A stretch of 31,712 bases of DNA from CAZJKE01 sp964555625 (GTDB taxonomy: Bacteria > Planctomycetota > Phycisphaerae > Phycisphaerales > SM1A02). Below are positions 23,865 to 31,701 of this stretch, in pieces. How positions within the stretch are numbered: the first letter of the stretch is position 1; the number at the start of each line of letters is the position of its first letter. Made by a program: the position numbers and the translations under genes. The notes beneath the pieces were generated by a model. It saw only the letters and a program-made list of their open reading frames with translations. It had not been told where the DNA came from and did not search any database. Location of the stretch: positions 1 through 31,712 of the forward strand of contig CAZKTE010000012.1 of NCBI GenBank assembly GCA_964555625.1, in the 5' to 3' direction.

Positions 23865-25012
23865 TGGGCGACTTCCAGCGACCGATTCGCATGGGCATGG
23901 TCGGCGGGGGACGCGATGCCTTCATCGGCGCCGTGCACCGCATGGCCGCGACCCTCGATGGGAGCATGGTGCTTGTGGCCGGTGCGCTCTCCGCTACGCA
24001 GGAGAAGGCAATTGACAGCGGGAAGGACCTCGGGCTCGCCGAGGACCGCTGCTACGGGTCCTGGGAGGCGATGCTCGAGGGCGAAGCGGCCCGCGGCGAG
24101 GACGATCGCATCGAGGTCGTGGTGATCGTTGCGCCCAACCATGTGCACTTCCCGGTCGCCGAGGCGGCGCTTGCGGCGGGCTTCCACGTGGTCTGCGACA
24201 AGCCGATGGTCTTGACCGCAGAGGAAGCCGACACGCTGGTCGCCGCGCAGGAGGCCAGCGGCAAGGTGTTCGCCGTGACGTACAACTACAGCGGCTACCC
24301 GATGGTCAAGCAGGCGCGGCACTTGGTGCGCAGCGGCGCCATCGGCGCCGTGCGCAAGGTCATCGTCGAGTACAACCAGGGCTGGCTTGCTACGCCCCTC
24401 GAGGAACAGGGCCAGAAGCAGGCCGACTGGCGCACCGATCCAGCTCGCGCCGGCGCCGGGGGCGCCATGGGCGACATCGGATCCCACGCAGAGCAACTGG
24501 TCTCATACGTGACGGGCCTTGGCATCAGCGAGCTCGCCTCGGACGCCACGACGCACGTGGGCGGTCGCGCACTTGACGATGACACCTCGGTGCTGCTGCG
24601 CTTTACGAACGGCGCGAGGGGCATCCTGATCGCATCCCAGATCTGCCCCGGGTGCCGAAACGACCTGCGAGTGCGGGTCTGGGGAGAGACCGGTGGGCTC
24701 TGCTGGCACCAGGAAGATCCGAACCGGCTGCTGCAGACGTCGCTCGATGGTCCCGACGTGGTGCATCGACGGGCCGACGACGGGCTCTGCGACGCGGCCG
24801 CATCGGGTACGCGGCTTCCGGGGGGCCACCCGGAGGCGTTCATCGCCGCCTTCGCCAACATCTATCGCGCAGTCGCCGCGGCGATCCGAGTGAACCGCGA
24901 TGACGGCGATGCCTTTGACTACCCGGATGTGCGAGACGGCGCGCGTGGCGTGCGGTTCATCAACGCGGTGGTTGAGGGCAGCGGGCAGGGCTGGGTGTCC
25001 TTCGGGGGCTAG
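23864..25012 (+). CDS. Cytoplasmic Gfo/Idh/MocA family oxidoreductase
   Basis: A 382-residue NAD(P)-dependent dehydrogenase without a signal peptide, in contrast to the Tat-exported relative at 5957. The Rossmann fold starts RMGMVGGGRDAFIGAVHRMA. HVVCDKPMVLTAEEA holds the conserved Lys and DIGSHAEQLVSYVTG the His of the active-site region. Relatives oxidise myo-inositol, glucosides or aldoses. Its place between a TIM-barrel isomerase and xylose isomerase suggests that it oxidises a pentose or a keto-sugar derivative, which is an inference. The start is set by the TGATG overlap with the previous gene. It ends one base before the GTG of xylA. Confidence 0.9.
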   Translation: MGDFQRPIRMGMVGGGRDAFIGAVHRMAATLDGSMVLVAGALSATQEKAIDSGKDLGLAEDRCYGSWEAMLEGEAARGEDDRIEVVVIVAPNHVHFPVAEAALAAGFHVVCDKPMVLTAEEADTLVAAQEASGKVFAVTYNYSGYPMVKQARHLVRSGAIGAVRKVIVEYNQGWLATPLEEQGQKQADWRTDPARAGAGGAMGDIGSHAEQLVSYVTGLGISELASDATTHVGGRALDDDTSVLLRFTNGARGILIASQICPGCRNDLRVRVWGETGGLCWHQEDPNRLLQTSLDGPDVVHRRADDGLCDAAASGTRLPGGHPEAFIAAFANIYRAVAAAIRVNRDDGDAFDYPDVRDGARGVRFINAVVEGSGQGWVSFGG

Positions 25013-25013
25013 C

Positions 25014-26336
25014 GTGAGCGAGCACTTCCCCGACATCCCGGAGATCGCCTACGAGGGCTCGGACTCTCGTAACCCGCTGGCATTCAAGCACTACGACGCG
25101 GATTCCGAAGTCGAGGGCGAAGCGATGCGAGACCGCCTGCGTTTCGCCGCTGCCTTCTGGCACACGATGCGCAACGACCTCCGCGATCCCTTTGGCGCGG
25201 GCACGGCGCAGATGCCATGGGACGACGGCAGCGACAGCCTCGAGAACGCGGCGATGCGCATTTCCGCCTTCTTTGAGTTCCTCACGAAGATCGGGATCGA
25301 CTTCTACTGTTTCCACGACCGCGACGTCGCTCCGGAAGGAGCGACGGTTGCCGAGTCCAAGGACAACCTCGATGCGATGGTCGAGGTGCTTGCCCGCACG
25401 CAGGACGAGACCGGAAAGCGTCCGCTCTGGGGCACCGCCAACCTCTTCACCCACCCACGCTACGTCCACGGTGCGGCGACCAGCTGCCAGGTCGACGTCT
25501 TCGCGCACGCTGCGTCGCAGGTGCGGCGTGCTATCGACGCAACGCACCGCCTTGGCGGTGCCGGCTACGTTTTCTGGGGCGGCCGCGAAGGCTACGACAC
25601 GCTGCTGAACACGGACATGCCCCGCGAGCGCTCGCACTTGGCAACCCTGTTGCACATGGCGGTGGATTACAAGGAGCGAATCGGGTTCGCCGGCCGCTTC
25701 TACATCGAACCCAAGCCCATGGAACCGATGGCGCATCAGTACGACGTCGACGCGGCCACGTGCCTGGACTTCCTGCGCGAGTACGACCTGCTTGGGCACT
25801 TCTCGCTGAACATCGAGACCAACCACGCCACGCTCGCAGGGCACTCCATGGAGCACGAGTTGCAGGTCGCCGCGTCGGCCGGGGCTCTGGGCTCGATCGA
25901 TGCAAACATGGGCCATCCACACCTTGGGTGGGACACCGACCACTTCCCAACGGACCTCTACCTCACGACGGCGATCATGCGGATCGTGCTTGCCAATGGC
26001 GGCCTCGGCAGCGGGGGCCTCAACTTCGACGCCAAGCGCCGTCGCGGGTCATTCGAACCCGTGGACCTCTTCTACGCGCACATCGCGGGCATGGATGCCT
26101 TCGCCCACGGGCTCAAGATCGCCGCGGCGATCCGTGCCGATGGCCGACTCGATGCCATGCTGAAGGATCGTTACGCCAGTTGGGACAGTGACTTGGGTAC
26201 ACACATCGAGGGCGGTACGTGTACGCTTGAGGACCTTGAGGGCCATGCCGTCGAGACCGGCGAGCCGGCAGTGGATTCGGGACACGAGGAGTTGCTTGCA
26301 TCCATCGTCAACGACATGATGGGCAGTGTCCGCTAG
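25014..26336 (+). CDS. xylA: Xylose isomerase
   Basis: A 440-residue cytoplasmic metal-dependent enzyme that converts D-xylose to D-xylulose. All hallmarks of the long (class II) XylA group are present: YCFHDRDVAPEG with catalytic H101 and D104 (same numbers as E. coli), YVFWGGREGYDTLLNTD, IEPKPMEPMAHQYD, NIETNHATLAGHSMEHEL and DANMGHPHLGWDTDHFPTD. The start is GTG 25014, one base after the Gfo stop, with GGGGG just upstream as a ribosome site; the longer frame from 24900 lies inside the previous gene. It is the last gene of the three-gene operon and works with xylB. It is convergent with the dockerin-tail gene, 15 bases away. Confidence 0.97.
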   Translation: MSEHFPDIPEIAYEGSDSRNPLAFKHYDADSEVEGEAMRDRLRFAAAFWHTMRNDLRDPFGAGTAQMPWDDGSDSLENAAMRISAFFEFLTKIGIDFYCFHDRDVAPEGATVAESKDNLDAMVEVLARTQDETGKRPLWGTANLFTHPRYVHGAATSCQVDVFAHAASQVRRAIDATHRLGGAGYVFWGGREGYDTLLNTDMPRERSHLATLLHMAVDYKERIGFAGRFYIEPKPMEPMAHQYDVDAATCLDFLREYDLLGHFSLNIETNHATLAGHSMEHELQVAASAGALGSIDANMGHPHLGWDTDHFPTDLYLTTAIMRIVLANGGLGSGGLNFDAKRRRGSFEPVDLFYAHIAGMDAFAHGLKIAAAIRADGRLDAMLKDRYASWDSDLGTHIEGGTCTLEDLEGHAVETGEPAVDSGHEELLASIVNDMMGSVR

Positions 26337-26351
26337 GAACCAGCGAGGCGG

Positions 26352-27152
26352 TCAGCGGCTCCAGTCCGAGAGCACCATGAGCAGGTCATCCACGGCGACC
26401 AGACCATCGCCATCGAGGTCCGCCAAGCACTCCTTGCAGGCGCCCCAGGAACTGATCACCGACAGGAGGTCGCCGACGTTCACGCTGCCGTCTCCATTGA
26501 CGTCACCGAGTGGGACGAACGTGGCGATGTGGTTGGAGCGAGCAAAGCTGTGCATGAACCCGGGCTTGGTATCCATGGCCTGATGCGTCGAGAACATCGA
26601 GATCCGCCAACGGCCGGCGGTCATCCTCAGGACGTCGGTGCCATCGAGCATGATCGGATCGATGTAGGAACTCGCGCCGCGATCGACGATCGGCGCGCTC
26701 GGATCATCGGGTCCGTCGATGTCGCCCAAGCGTCGGATCTCGACTTGGACGGTTCCCAGGCCCGCTGCCAGCACGAACCAGTCGATGCGGATGCGCAGAT
26801 CCTCCACGGCTGCCACCTCCATAGACGCCTGGATGTCATGGCGGCTGAACGCGTCATGGATGCCAAGACCGACGGCATCCCCCCACCCGTTGATGTGCGC
26901 CGTGAACCCGTCCTCTCGCAACTCGACGCGGGTCTCAGCCAGCGACTGCGCATCGGTCGAGCCGTCGATGCAGAGGACGTAGTCGTCGACGCCCTCAAGG
27001 AACTCCGCTAGGCCAAAGTACGTCGTCTGTCCCTCCTGGCAGAATGGATCACTCCAGGAGCCCAGATGGGCAAAGACATACATGTTTCCACCGCCTTCGA
27101 GTTCGGTGAGCGGCATGCCGATGGCGACTGCAAGTAGCGTGGCCGGAAGCAT
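26352..27152 (-). CDS. Secreted protein of unknown function with dockerin-like tail
   Basis: A 266-residue exported protein. A short signal peptide (MLPATLLAVAIG) is followed by a beta-rich domain (about 20-205) with no recognised catalytic motif. It has DDYVLCIDGSTDAQSLAETR, RIRIDWFVLAAGLGTVQVEI and MTAGRWRISMFSTHQAMDT, suggestive of a single sandwich. The C-terminus has two dockerin-like units, GDVNGDGSVNVGDLLSVISS and CLADLDGDGLVAVDDLLMVL, ending SDWSR-stop instead of the usual WG. ATG 27152 follows TAGGAT by exactly six bases, so its mRNA is probably leaderless even though the oxidase gene ends only 23 bases upstream. No hairpin was found in the 15-base convergent gap with xylA. Confidence 0.87.
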   Translation of the reverse strand: MLPATLLAVAIGMPLTELEGGGNMYVFAHLGSWSDPFCQEGQTTYFGLAEFLEGVDDYVLCIDGSTDAQSLAETRVELREDGFTAHINGWGDAVGLGIHDAFSRHDIQASMEVAAVEDLRIRIDWFVLAAGLGTVQVEIRRLGDIDGPDDPSAPIVDRGASSYIDPIMLDGTDVLRMTAGRWRISMFSTHQAMDTKPGFMHSFARSNHIATFVPLGDVNGDGSVNVGDLLSVISSWGACKECLADLDGDGLVAVDDLLMVLSDWSR

Positions 27153-27158
27153 TTTCCC

Positions 27159-27164
27159 ATCCTA
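27159..27164 (-). promoter_or_regulatory. -10-like element before the dockerin-tail gene
   Basis: TAGGAT on the minus strand (27164-27159) is followed by GGGAAA and ATG 27152, giving the exact six-base spacing. The -35 candidate TTCTTG, 17 bases upstream, is weak. Confidence 0.45.
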
Positions 27165-27175
27165 GGGAAGCGACG

Positions 27176-28282
27176 TCAGGCCAAGAAGGCAATCTTGTGT
27201 GACGTTGCCCCCTGGAGCGCCAGGTCCGCCGCGATCTCCCCCAGGACCGGTTGAAACTTGAACCCATGCCCGCTGAGGCCGGCGATCACGGTGACCCGGT
27301 CGCTCTCGGGGTGCAGGCCGATGCGAAAGTGGCCATCCGGGGAGTTGGCATACATGCAGGTACGCACGGCGGTGACCGGGCCGACTGCTGCGGGCATCCA
27401 GCGTGCAAGGTGGGGCAGCACGTCGGCTTCATCTCCCTCGATGGGCGCCTTGGCCTCCTCGTCATCGGGGTCGACACTGGGTCCGGCCCAGTGTCGCGCG
27501 GCCTTGAAGCCCCCGGGGCCGGGGAGACCGTCCGTGCGCGGAAAGCCATACAGCACCGATGCGTCGGCGAGTTCAAGTGCCCAAACCGGCAGGTGGGGCG
27601 CATCGATGCCCGCGTCCGGCGGGGCGTCGAACCATGCCAGCACCTGCCGAGATGGGCGGATGTCGATCCCTTCGACGCGCGTCCACGCGCCGCTGCAGAG
27701 CACAAGGCGGTCCGCCTCGATCGTGCCGGCGTCGGTCTCGACGTTGACGCCATCGCCTGCCTCGTCCCAGCCAAGGACGCGCACGCCCTCGCGTAGCTCA
27801 GCGCCGCTGCCGCGCGCTATTTCTGCGTGGGCAGCGATGGCCCGCTCGGGGACGATGAATCCCGCCAGTGGTTCATGCAGGCCAATCATGTCGTCATCTA
27901 TCGCGAACACCGGCCAGCGTGCGACTACCGCCTCAGCGTCGAGCACCTCGTGGGGGATGCCGTGCTGCTCGGCGGCGACGATCGAGTCGGGGACGAAGCC
28001 GCCCTCGGCGCGCGAGATGTAGAGCCCGCCGCTGGCGTGGAACACCGCCTCCGGTGCCGCCTCATTGATCTCCATCCACAACTCGCGGGCACGCTGCAGC
28101 AGCGGGACATATCCAGGATGCTCCGCGTAGGCGAGGCGAAACGCACGCGATTGGTGACCGCTGCTGCCACGCTCATTGCCGATGGTGAACTGCTCTAGGC
28201 CGATGACTTCGGCGCCACGCTGAGCCAGATGCGCGGCAGCAGCACTTCCAGAACACCCTAGCCCGACAACGATGACTCGCAT
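27176..28282 (-). CDS. FAD-dependent oxidase of the sarcosine/N-methyltryptophan oxidase family
   Basis: A 368-residue DAO-superfamily flavoenzyme, cytoplasmic. The dinucleotide fold is MRVIVVGLGCSGSAAAAHLA (GxGxxG at residues 7-12) with the FAD-binding Glu in VIGLEQF. SSGHQSRAFRLAY is the monomeric sarcosine oxidase-type motif after it. C309 in VRTCMYANSPDGHFRIG matches the cysteine that carries covalent FAD in MSOX and MTOX, and GLSGHGFKFQPVLGEIAADL is the family's C-terminal signature. It would oxidise an N-methyl or secondary amine, releasing hydrogen peroxide; the substrate is unknown. ATG 28282 follows TAGGAT by exactly six bases (leaderless). A dockerin-tail gene starts 23 bases downstream but has its own promoter-like element. 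Confidence 0.9.
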   Translation of the reverse strand: MRVIVVGLGCSGSAAAAHLAQRGAEVIGLEQFTIGNERGSSGHQSRAFRLAYAEHPGYVPLLQRARELWMEINEAAPEAVFHASGGLYISRAEGGFVPDSIVAAEQHGIPHEVLDAEAVVARWPVFAIDDDMIGLHEPLAGFIVPERAIAAHAEIARGSGAELREGVRVLGWDEAGDGVNVETDAGTIEADRLVLCSGAWTRVEGIDIRPSRQVLAWFDAPPDAGIDAPHLPVWALELADASVLYGFPRTDGLPGPGGFKAARHWAGPSVDPDDEEAKAPIEGDEADVLPHLARWMPAAVGPVTAVRTCMYANSPDGHFRIGLHPESDRVTVIAGLSGHGFKFQPVLGEIAADLALQGATSHKIAFLA

Positions 28283-28288
28283 GGACGC

Positions 28289-28294
28289 ATCCTA
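28289..28294 (-). promoter_or_regulatory. -10-like element for the sarcosine oxidase-type gene
   Basis: TAGGAT on the minus strand (28294-28289) precedes ATG 28282 by exactly six bases (GCGTCC). No -35 consensus was found. The short repeat GACGCA/TGCGTC (28284-28289, 28298-28303) surrounds the element. Confidence 0.5.
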
Positions 28295-28353
28295 AGTTGC
28301 GTCGACCGCGGGCGCGTTGTGTCGGTCAATGCCATCTAGATCATTGAGAACGA

Positions 28354-29178
28354 TCAGCCCTCGTCATCGTCTCGACTCATGGCTTCTCGGAGGGCGCCCA
28401 AGAACTCACGGGGATTTGCATTGAACTTCTCAACACAGCCGCCACAGCAGAAGGCAATCTTCATCCCTCGAAGCTCGACGGTGGGCGCGTCGTCGCCAAC
28501 TTGCTTTCCTGATACAGGACAAGTGTCATTGATTGCTGCTGCTGCTACTTGGGGAGTTGAGCCATCGGGGGCTTCGCCACGATCTCTGCCGATCATCCTC
28601 CGCATTTCGCCTAGGCGGACGTTCATCTGCTCTTCAGTGATCTCGCCGTTTGCAACCATGGCCCTCATCTTCTCGGCGGCAGCGGCGTAGTCTGCTCGGG
28701 AGATGGTTCGAGCAGATCGTTGATCACCTTGATCTCTGCCGATCATCCTCCGCATTTCGCCTAGGCGGATGTCCATCTGCTCTTCAGTGATCTCGCCGTT
28801 TGCAACCATGGCCCTCATCTTCTCGGCTGCAGCGGCGTAGTCTGCGCGTGCACGCGTTGCGGCCATCGCTTTGCGTCCCTCTTCGGCAGACATTTCCCCA
28901 CTGGCAATAGCAAGCCGAATCCGCATCCCGCGCAGGCGGCGGTTCATCTGCTCTTCAGTGATCTCGCCGCTTGCAACCATGGCCTTCATCTTCTCGACTG
29001 CTGCGGCTACGTCTGCGCGTGCACGCACGGCGGGAGTTTCAACTTGCTGGGCCGGATCCGCCACAAGTGCCGCATAACGATTTGTCGAGTTCGTGCAGGA
29101 TGTCATGGCTGCACCCGAGAAGCAGAACATCAAAGTGAGTGCAGACATCGAGGGAACGTTGTGGCGGAAGTAGATCAT
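28354..29178 (-). CDS. Repeat-containing lipoprotein with C-terminal Cys-rich (YHS/TRASH-like) metal-binding domain
   Basis: A 274-residue exported protein. The N-terminus is hydrophobic and ends MTSC, a plausible lipobox. The middle has three copies of a helical unit: RADVAAAVEKMKAMVASGEI, then two nearly identical RADYAAAAEKMRAMVANGEI units, each continuing ITEEQM...RLGEMRRMIGRD. These are short SHOCT-like helices. The C-terminus has CPVSGKQV (C220) and MKIAFCCGGCVEKFNANPRE (C244, C245, C248), as in YHS or TRASH domains that bind heavy metals. Possible roles are metal sensing, storage or chaperoning in the envelope; none is proven. Two of the repeats share 114 of 118 bases, a recent duplication. 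GC content is lower than in the neighbours, and it is divergent from the ATP-grasp gene. Confidence 0.8.
   Translation of the reverse strand: MIYFRHNVPSMSALTLMFCFSGAAMTSCTNSTNRYAALVADPAQQVETPAVRARADVAAAVEKMKAMVASGEITEEQMNRRLRGMRIRLAIASGEMSAEEGRKAMAATRARADYAAAAEKMRAMVANGEITEEQMDIRLGEMRRMIGRDQGDQRSARTISRADYAAAAEKMRAMVANGEITEEQMNVRLGEMRRMIGRDRGEAPDGSTPQVAAAAINDTCPVSGKQVGDDAPTVELRGMKIAFCCGGCVEKFNANPREFLGALREAMSRDDDEG
28581..28848 (-). repeat. In-frame tandem duplication, 150-base period
   Basis: Bases 28581-28698 and 28731-28848 match at 114 of 118 positions; the differences are at 28620, 28623, 28678 and 28696 of the first copy. The period is 50 codons. A diverged third copy lies at about 28935-29030. 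The high DNA identity indicates a recent duplication, or conversion between copies. Confidence 0.9.
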
Positions 29179-29310
29179 CTGAGAACTCCAATTCTGCTGC
29201 TGTCAGTTAACTGCTAGCGGTGTTTCGCACTGTCCGGATTCAACGCGTCCTGAGATTGTAAGCATGCGCGACAGCCCCACCCAAAGACGTTACTTTTGCA
29301 GAGTTGCCCC

Positions 29311-30282
29311 ATGCGTATATGCCTGCTTACGACCCAGGATCTTGACTCACCATCACTGTTGGAGGAGGACTGGCCCTGTGACCCTCGTCCGTTCCTTCCA
29401 AATGATGAGTGGCACGTGGCCACTCTATGTGGCAAGCATGAGTCGCTTGCTCAAGTCGAAAATTTGATTGACCAAGAGTTTGACCTCTTCTTCAATCTCT
29501 GTGACGGCGCAGCTGATCAAGACATCCCCGGGATCGAAGTCGTCGAGTTGTTAGAGAAGCGAGGCGTCCCGTTTACTGGAGCGACTTCGCAATGCTACGA
29601 GCCATCTCGTAAAGCAATGAAGCAGGCTTGTCGCAGGATCGGGATCGAGACACCGGAGTATGTCATCGCTAAGAACGAAGAAGATGTTGAATCTGCGGCG
29701 AGTGAGCTCTCGTTTCCACTCTTTGTCAAGCACTACAGCAGTTACGCAAGTGTCGACCTGAGCCGAAGGTCTCGGGTCCAGACGCCTGCTGGCCTACGCA
29801 TCCAGGCCCGCAAGATCATTTCTCGCCATGGTGCTGCGTTGATTGAGGAATACATCGACGGGATCGAGTGCACGGTCCTTGTTGCTGAGAATCCCGCCGA
29901 TCCAGCACGGCCGAAGGCCTATACACCGGTGCAGTACCGCTTCCCAGACGGGGAGAGTTTCAAGCACTCTGACCTGAAGTGGGTGGACTATGACGCGCTC
30001 TCTGCGTTCGCGGTTCCAGACGAGGATCTGGCGGACAGACTCAGAGATGAGTCTGCTCGCTTCTTCGTGGAGCTTCAGTCTGCGGGCTTTGGACGCTGCG
30101 ACTTGCGAGTGGACAGCGAAGGCACGCCCTACATGCTCGAGATCAACCCTAACTGCGGAGTATTTTACCCCCCGGCTGACTATGGAAGTGCGGACATCTG
30201 CCTGTCACTTGATCCCGCCGGACATGAGGGCTTTGCTCGACAGTTGGTGGCTGCAGCAGTTGCTCGACACCCAGGGCGGTGA
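29311..30282 (+). CDS. ATP-grasp ligase, D-alanine--D-alanine ligase-like
   Basis: A 323-residue cytoplasmic ATP-grasp enzyme that should join a carboxylate to an amine through an acyl-phosphate. The N-terminal lobe has LFFNLCDGAADQD, like the Ddl glycine/acid-rich loop. ATP-binding K140 lies in FPLFVKHYSSYASVDLS; ALIEEYIDGIECTVLVAEN carries the adenine-contacting Glu; CDLRVDSEGTPYMLEINPN holds the metal ligands (D264 region, E277, N279). It is shorter and more divergent than true Ddl, so it probably acts on another amino acid or peptide. Start ATG 29311 has no clear ribosome site; TACTTT (29291-29296) could be a -10. GC content is clearly lower (many A/T-rich codons) than in the flanking genes, which suggests transfer. 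It is convergent with sulfatase 2, 36 bases away. Confidence 0.85.
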   Translation: MRICLLTTQDLDSPSLLEEDWPCDPRPFLPNDEWHVATLCGKHESLAQVENLIDQEFDLFFNLCDGAADQDIPGIEVVELLEKRGVPFTGATSQCYEPSRKAMKQACRRIGIETPEYVIAKNEEDVESAASELSFPLFVKHYSSYASVDLSRRSRVQTPAGLRIQARKIISRHGAALIEEYIDGIECTVLVAENPADPARPKAYTPVQYRFPDGESFKHSDLKWVDYDALSAFAVPDEDLADRLRDESARFFVELQSAGFGRCDLRVDSEGTPYMLEINPNCGVFYPPADYGSADICLSLDPAGHEGFARQLVAAAVARHPGR

Positions 30283-30318
30283 TCTCAGCGCCTCTGTTCT
30301 TCCGGTGATACGTGACTA

Positions 30319-31701
30319 CTAGGGAATCGCCCGCTCGGCGGGACGGCCGATGACATCCATCCGGTGCTTGCGGATCTGATTGTCCTGCCACTTCTCGTCG
30401 GTGACCCACAGTGGGTTCACGAGCCCCGCCTCCCACTCTGAGAGGCGATCCAGTAACTGCTCGACGATCTCTGGTTCCTGGGCGGCGAGGTTGGTGGTTT
30501 CGCCCAAGTCCGCGTCTAGATCCATGAGCAGTACTGGATTGGTCTCGATACGGAGCAACTTCCACTTTCCCACGCGTACCGCTGCCGCAGGCCCGCGTCG
30601 CCAGAAGAGGATCTCGTGAGGGGTGTCTGGTTCCTTTCCAGACAGATGCGGAAGTAGGTCAACGCCATCGAGGTCCGACATGGAATCGGTACCAGCGCCT
30701 GCGACGGCGAGTGCAGTTGCTGCGATATCCAGCGTACTGACCGGTAGGTCGTAGTGGTTGCCCGCCGGGAGATGGTCGGACCATCGGACGACGTATGGGA
30801 CGCGAATGCCACCCTCCCATTTCGAGCCCTTCATTCCTCGCAGGGGACCGTTGTTGGAGGCGTTGGTGGTGGCACCTCCGTTGTCATTGAGGAAGAAGAT
30901 GATCGTACGGCGATCCAGTCCCTCGTTCTTCAAGGTGTCCATGATGTGGCCGACCGCCCGGTCCAGAGCGATTGTCATGCCCGCCAACTTTTGGCGCTTG
31001 GAGTCCAAGATGTCAGGGAAGATGGCAAGGTCCTCGGGCTTGGCCTGCATGGGCGTGTGGACTGCGTTGAACGCCACGTACAGGAAGAACGGCCTTTCAC
31101 GGTTGGAGTGGATAAAGGTGGCCGCCTCCTGCGCCATCCAGTCGGTCACATACGCGCTGCTGGCTTCGGCGATCACCTCGCGGTCTCGCATCAGCGATCG
31201 TTCGCCGGGTGTCTCCTTGGCGCGGGGGAAGTACGGGCGTGATCCGGTCAGGAATCCTCGGAACTCGTCGAAGCCTCGCGACAGGGGGTGCATTTCGTCT
31301 GAAGACCCGAGGTGCCACTTCCCGATGACGCTACTCCTGTAGCCCAGGGCACCTAGGCGATCAGCCAGGGTCTTCTCAGAAAGAGGCAGTCCCACAGACT
31401 TGCTACGGAGATTGAACTCATGCCCGAAGCGTTGTTGGTAGCGGCCAGTCAACAGCCCGGCCCGGGAGGGGCTGCAGACCGAGGCGGTGACATAGCCCTG
31501 TGTGCAGACGACGCTTTCTGAGGCGAGTTGATCGATGCGGGGTGTCTTCAGATCCGAGCTGCCCGTGAATCCGAAATCCATATAGCCCGCGTCATCAGCG
31601 AACAGGATCACGATGTTGGGTGGAGGCTCCTGAGCATGGGCGACTGTGGCGCATGCAACGAGGAGGAACAATGTTGGCATGACGATTAGTGAACGCGTCA
31701 T
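30319..31701 (-). CDS. Secreted sulfatase (arylsulfatase-type, formylglycine-dependent)
   Basis: A complete 460-residue sulfatase. The signal peptide MTRSLIVMPTLFLLVACATV is cleaved near AHA-QEPP. The metal site is FADDAGYMDFG (D36, D37). The formylglycine motif is C76-S-P-S-R80 in VTASVCSPSRAGLLTGRYQQ. Further hallmarks are SVIGKWHLG, FNAVHTPMQA, FFLNDNGGATTNASNNGPLR (second metal pair) and GMKGSKWEGGIRVP, with the C-terminal strand KWKLLRIE...MDLDADLGETTNLA. It resembles the arylsulfatase A/B type and differs from sulfatase 1, so the two probably remove different sulfate groups. The start is ATG 31701; only 11 bases of upstream sequence remain, so its promoter cannot be judged. Confidence 0.95.
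   Translation of the reverse strand: MTRSLIVMPTLFLLVACATVAHAQEPPPNIVILFADDAGYMDFGFTGSSDLKTPRIDQLASESVVCTQGYVTASVCSPSRAGLLTGRYQQRFGHEFNLRSKSVGLPLSEKTLADRLGALGYRSSVIGKWHLGSSDEMHPLSRGFDEFRGFLTGSRPYFPRAKETPGERSLMRDREVIAEASSAYVTDWMAQEAATFIHSNRERPFFLYVAFNAVHTPMQAKPEDLAIFPDILDSKRQKLAGMTIALDRAVGHIMDTLKNEGLDRRTIIFFLNDNGGATTNASNNGPLRGMKGSKWEGGIRVPYVVRWSDHLPAGNHYDLPVSTLDIAATALAVAGAGTDSMSDLDGVDLLPHLSGKEPDTPHEILFWRRGPAAAVRVGKWKLLRIETNPVLLMDLDADLGETTNLAAQEPEIVEQLLDRLSEWEAGLVNPLWVTDEKWQDNQIRKHRMDVIGRPAERAIP

Noticed and set aside
28284..28303. GACGCA/TGCGTC inverted repeat as a terminator for the repeat lipoprotein
   Set aside because: The stem is only six bases with an eight-base loop and coincides with the promoter-like element of the oxidase gene; no U-tract.
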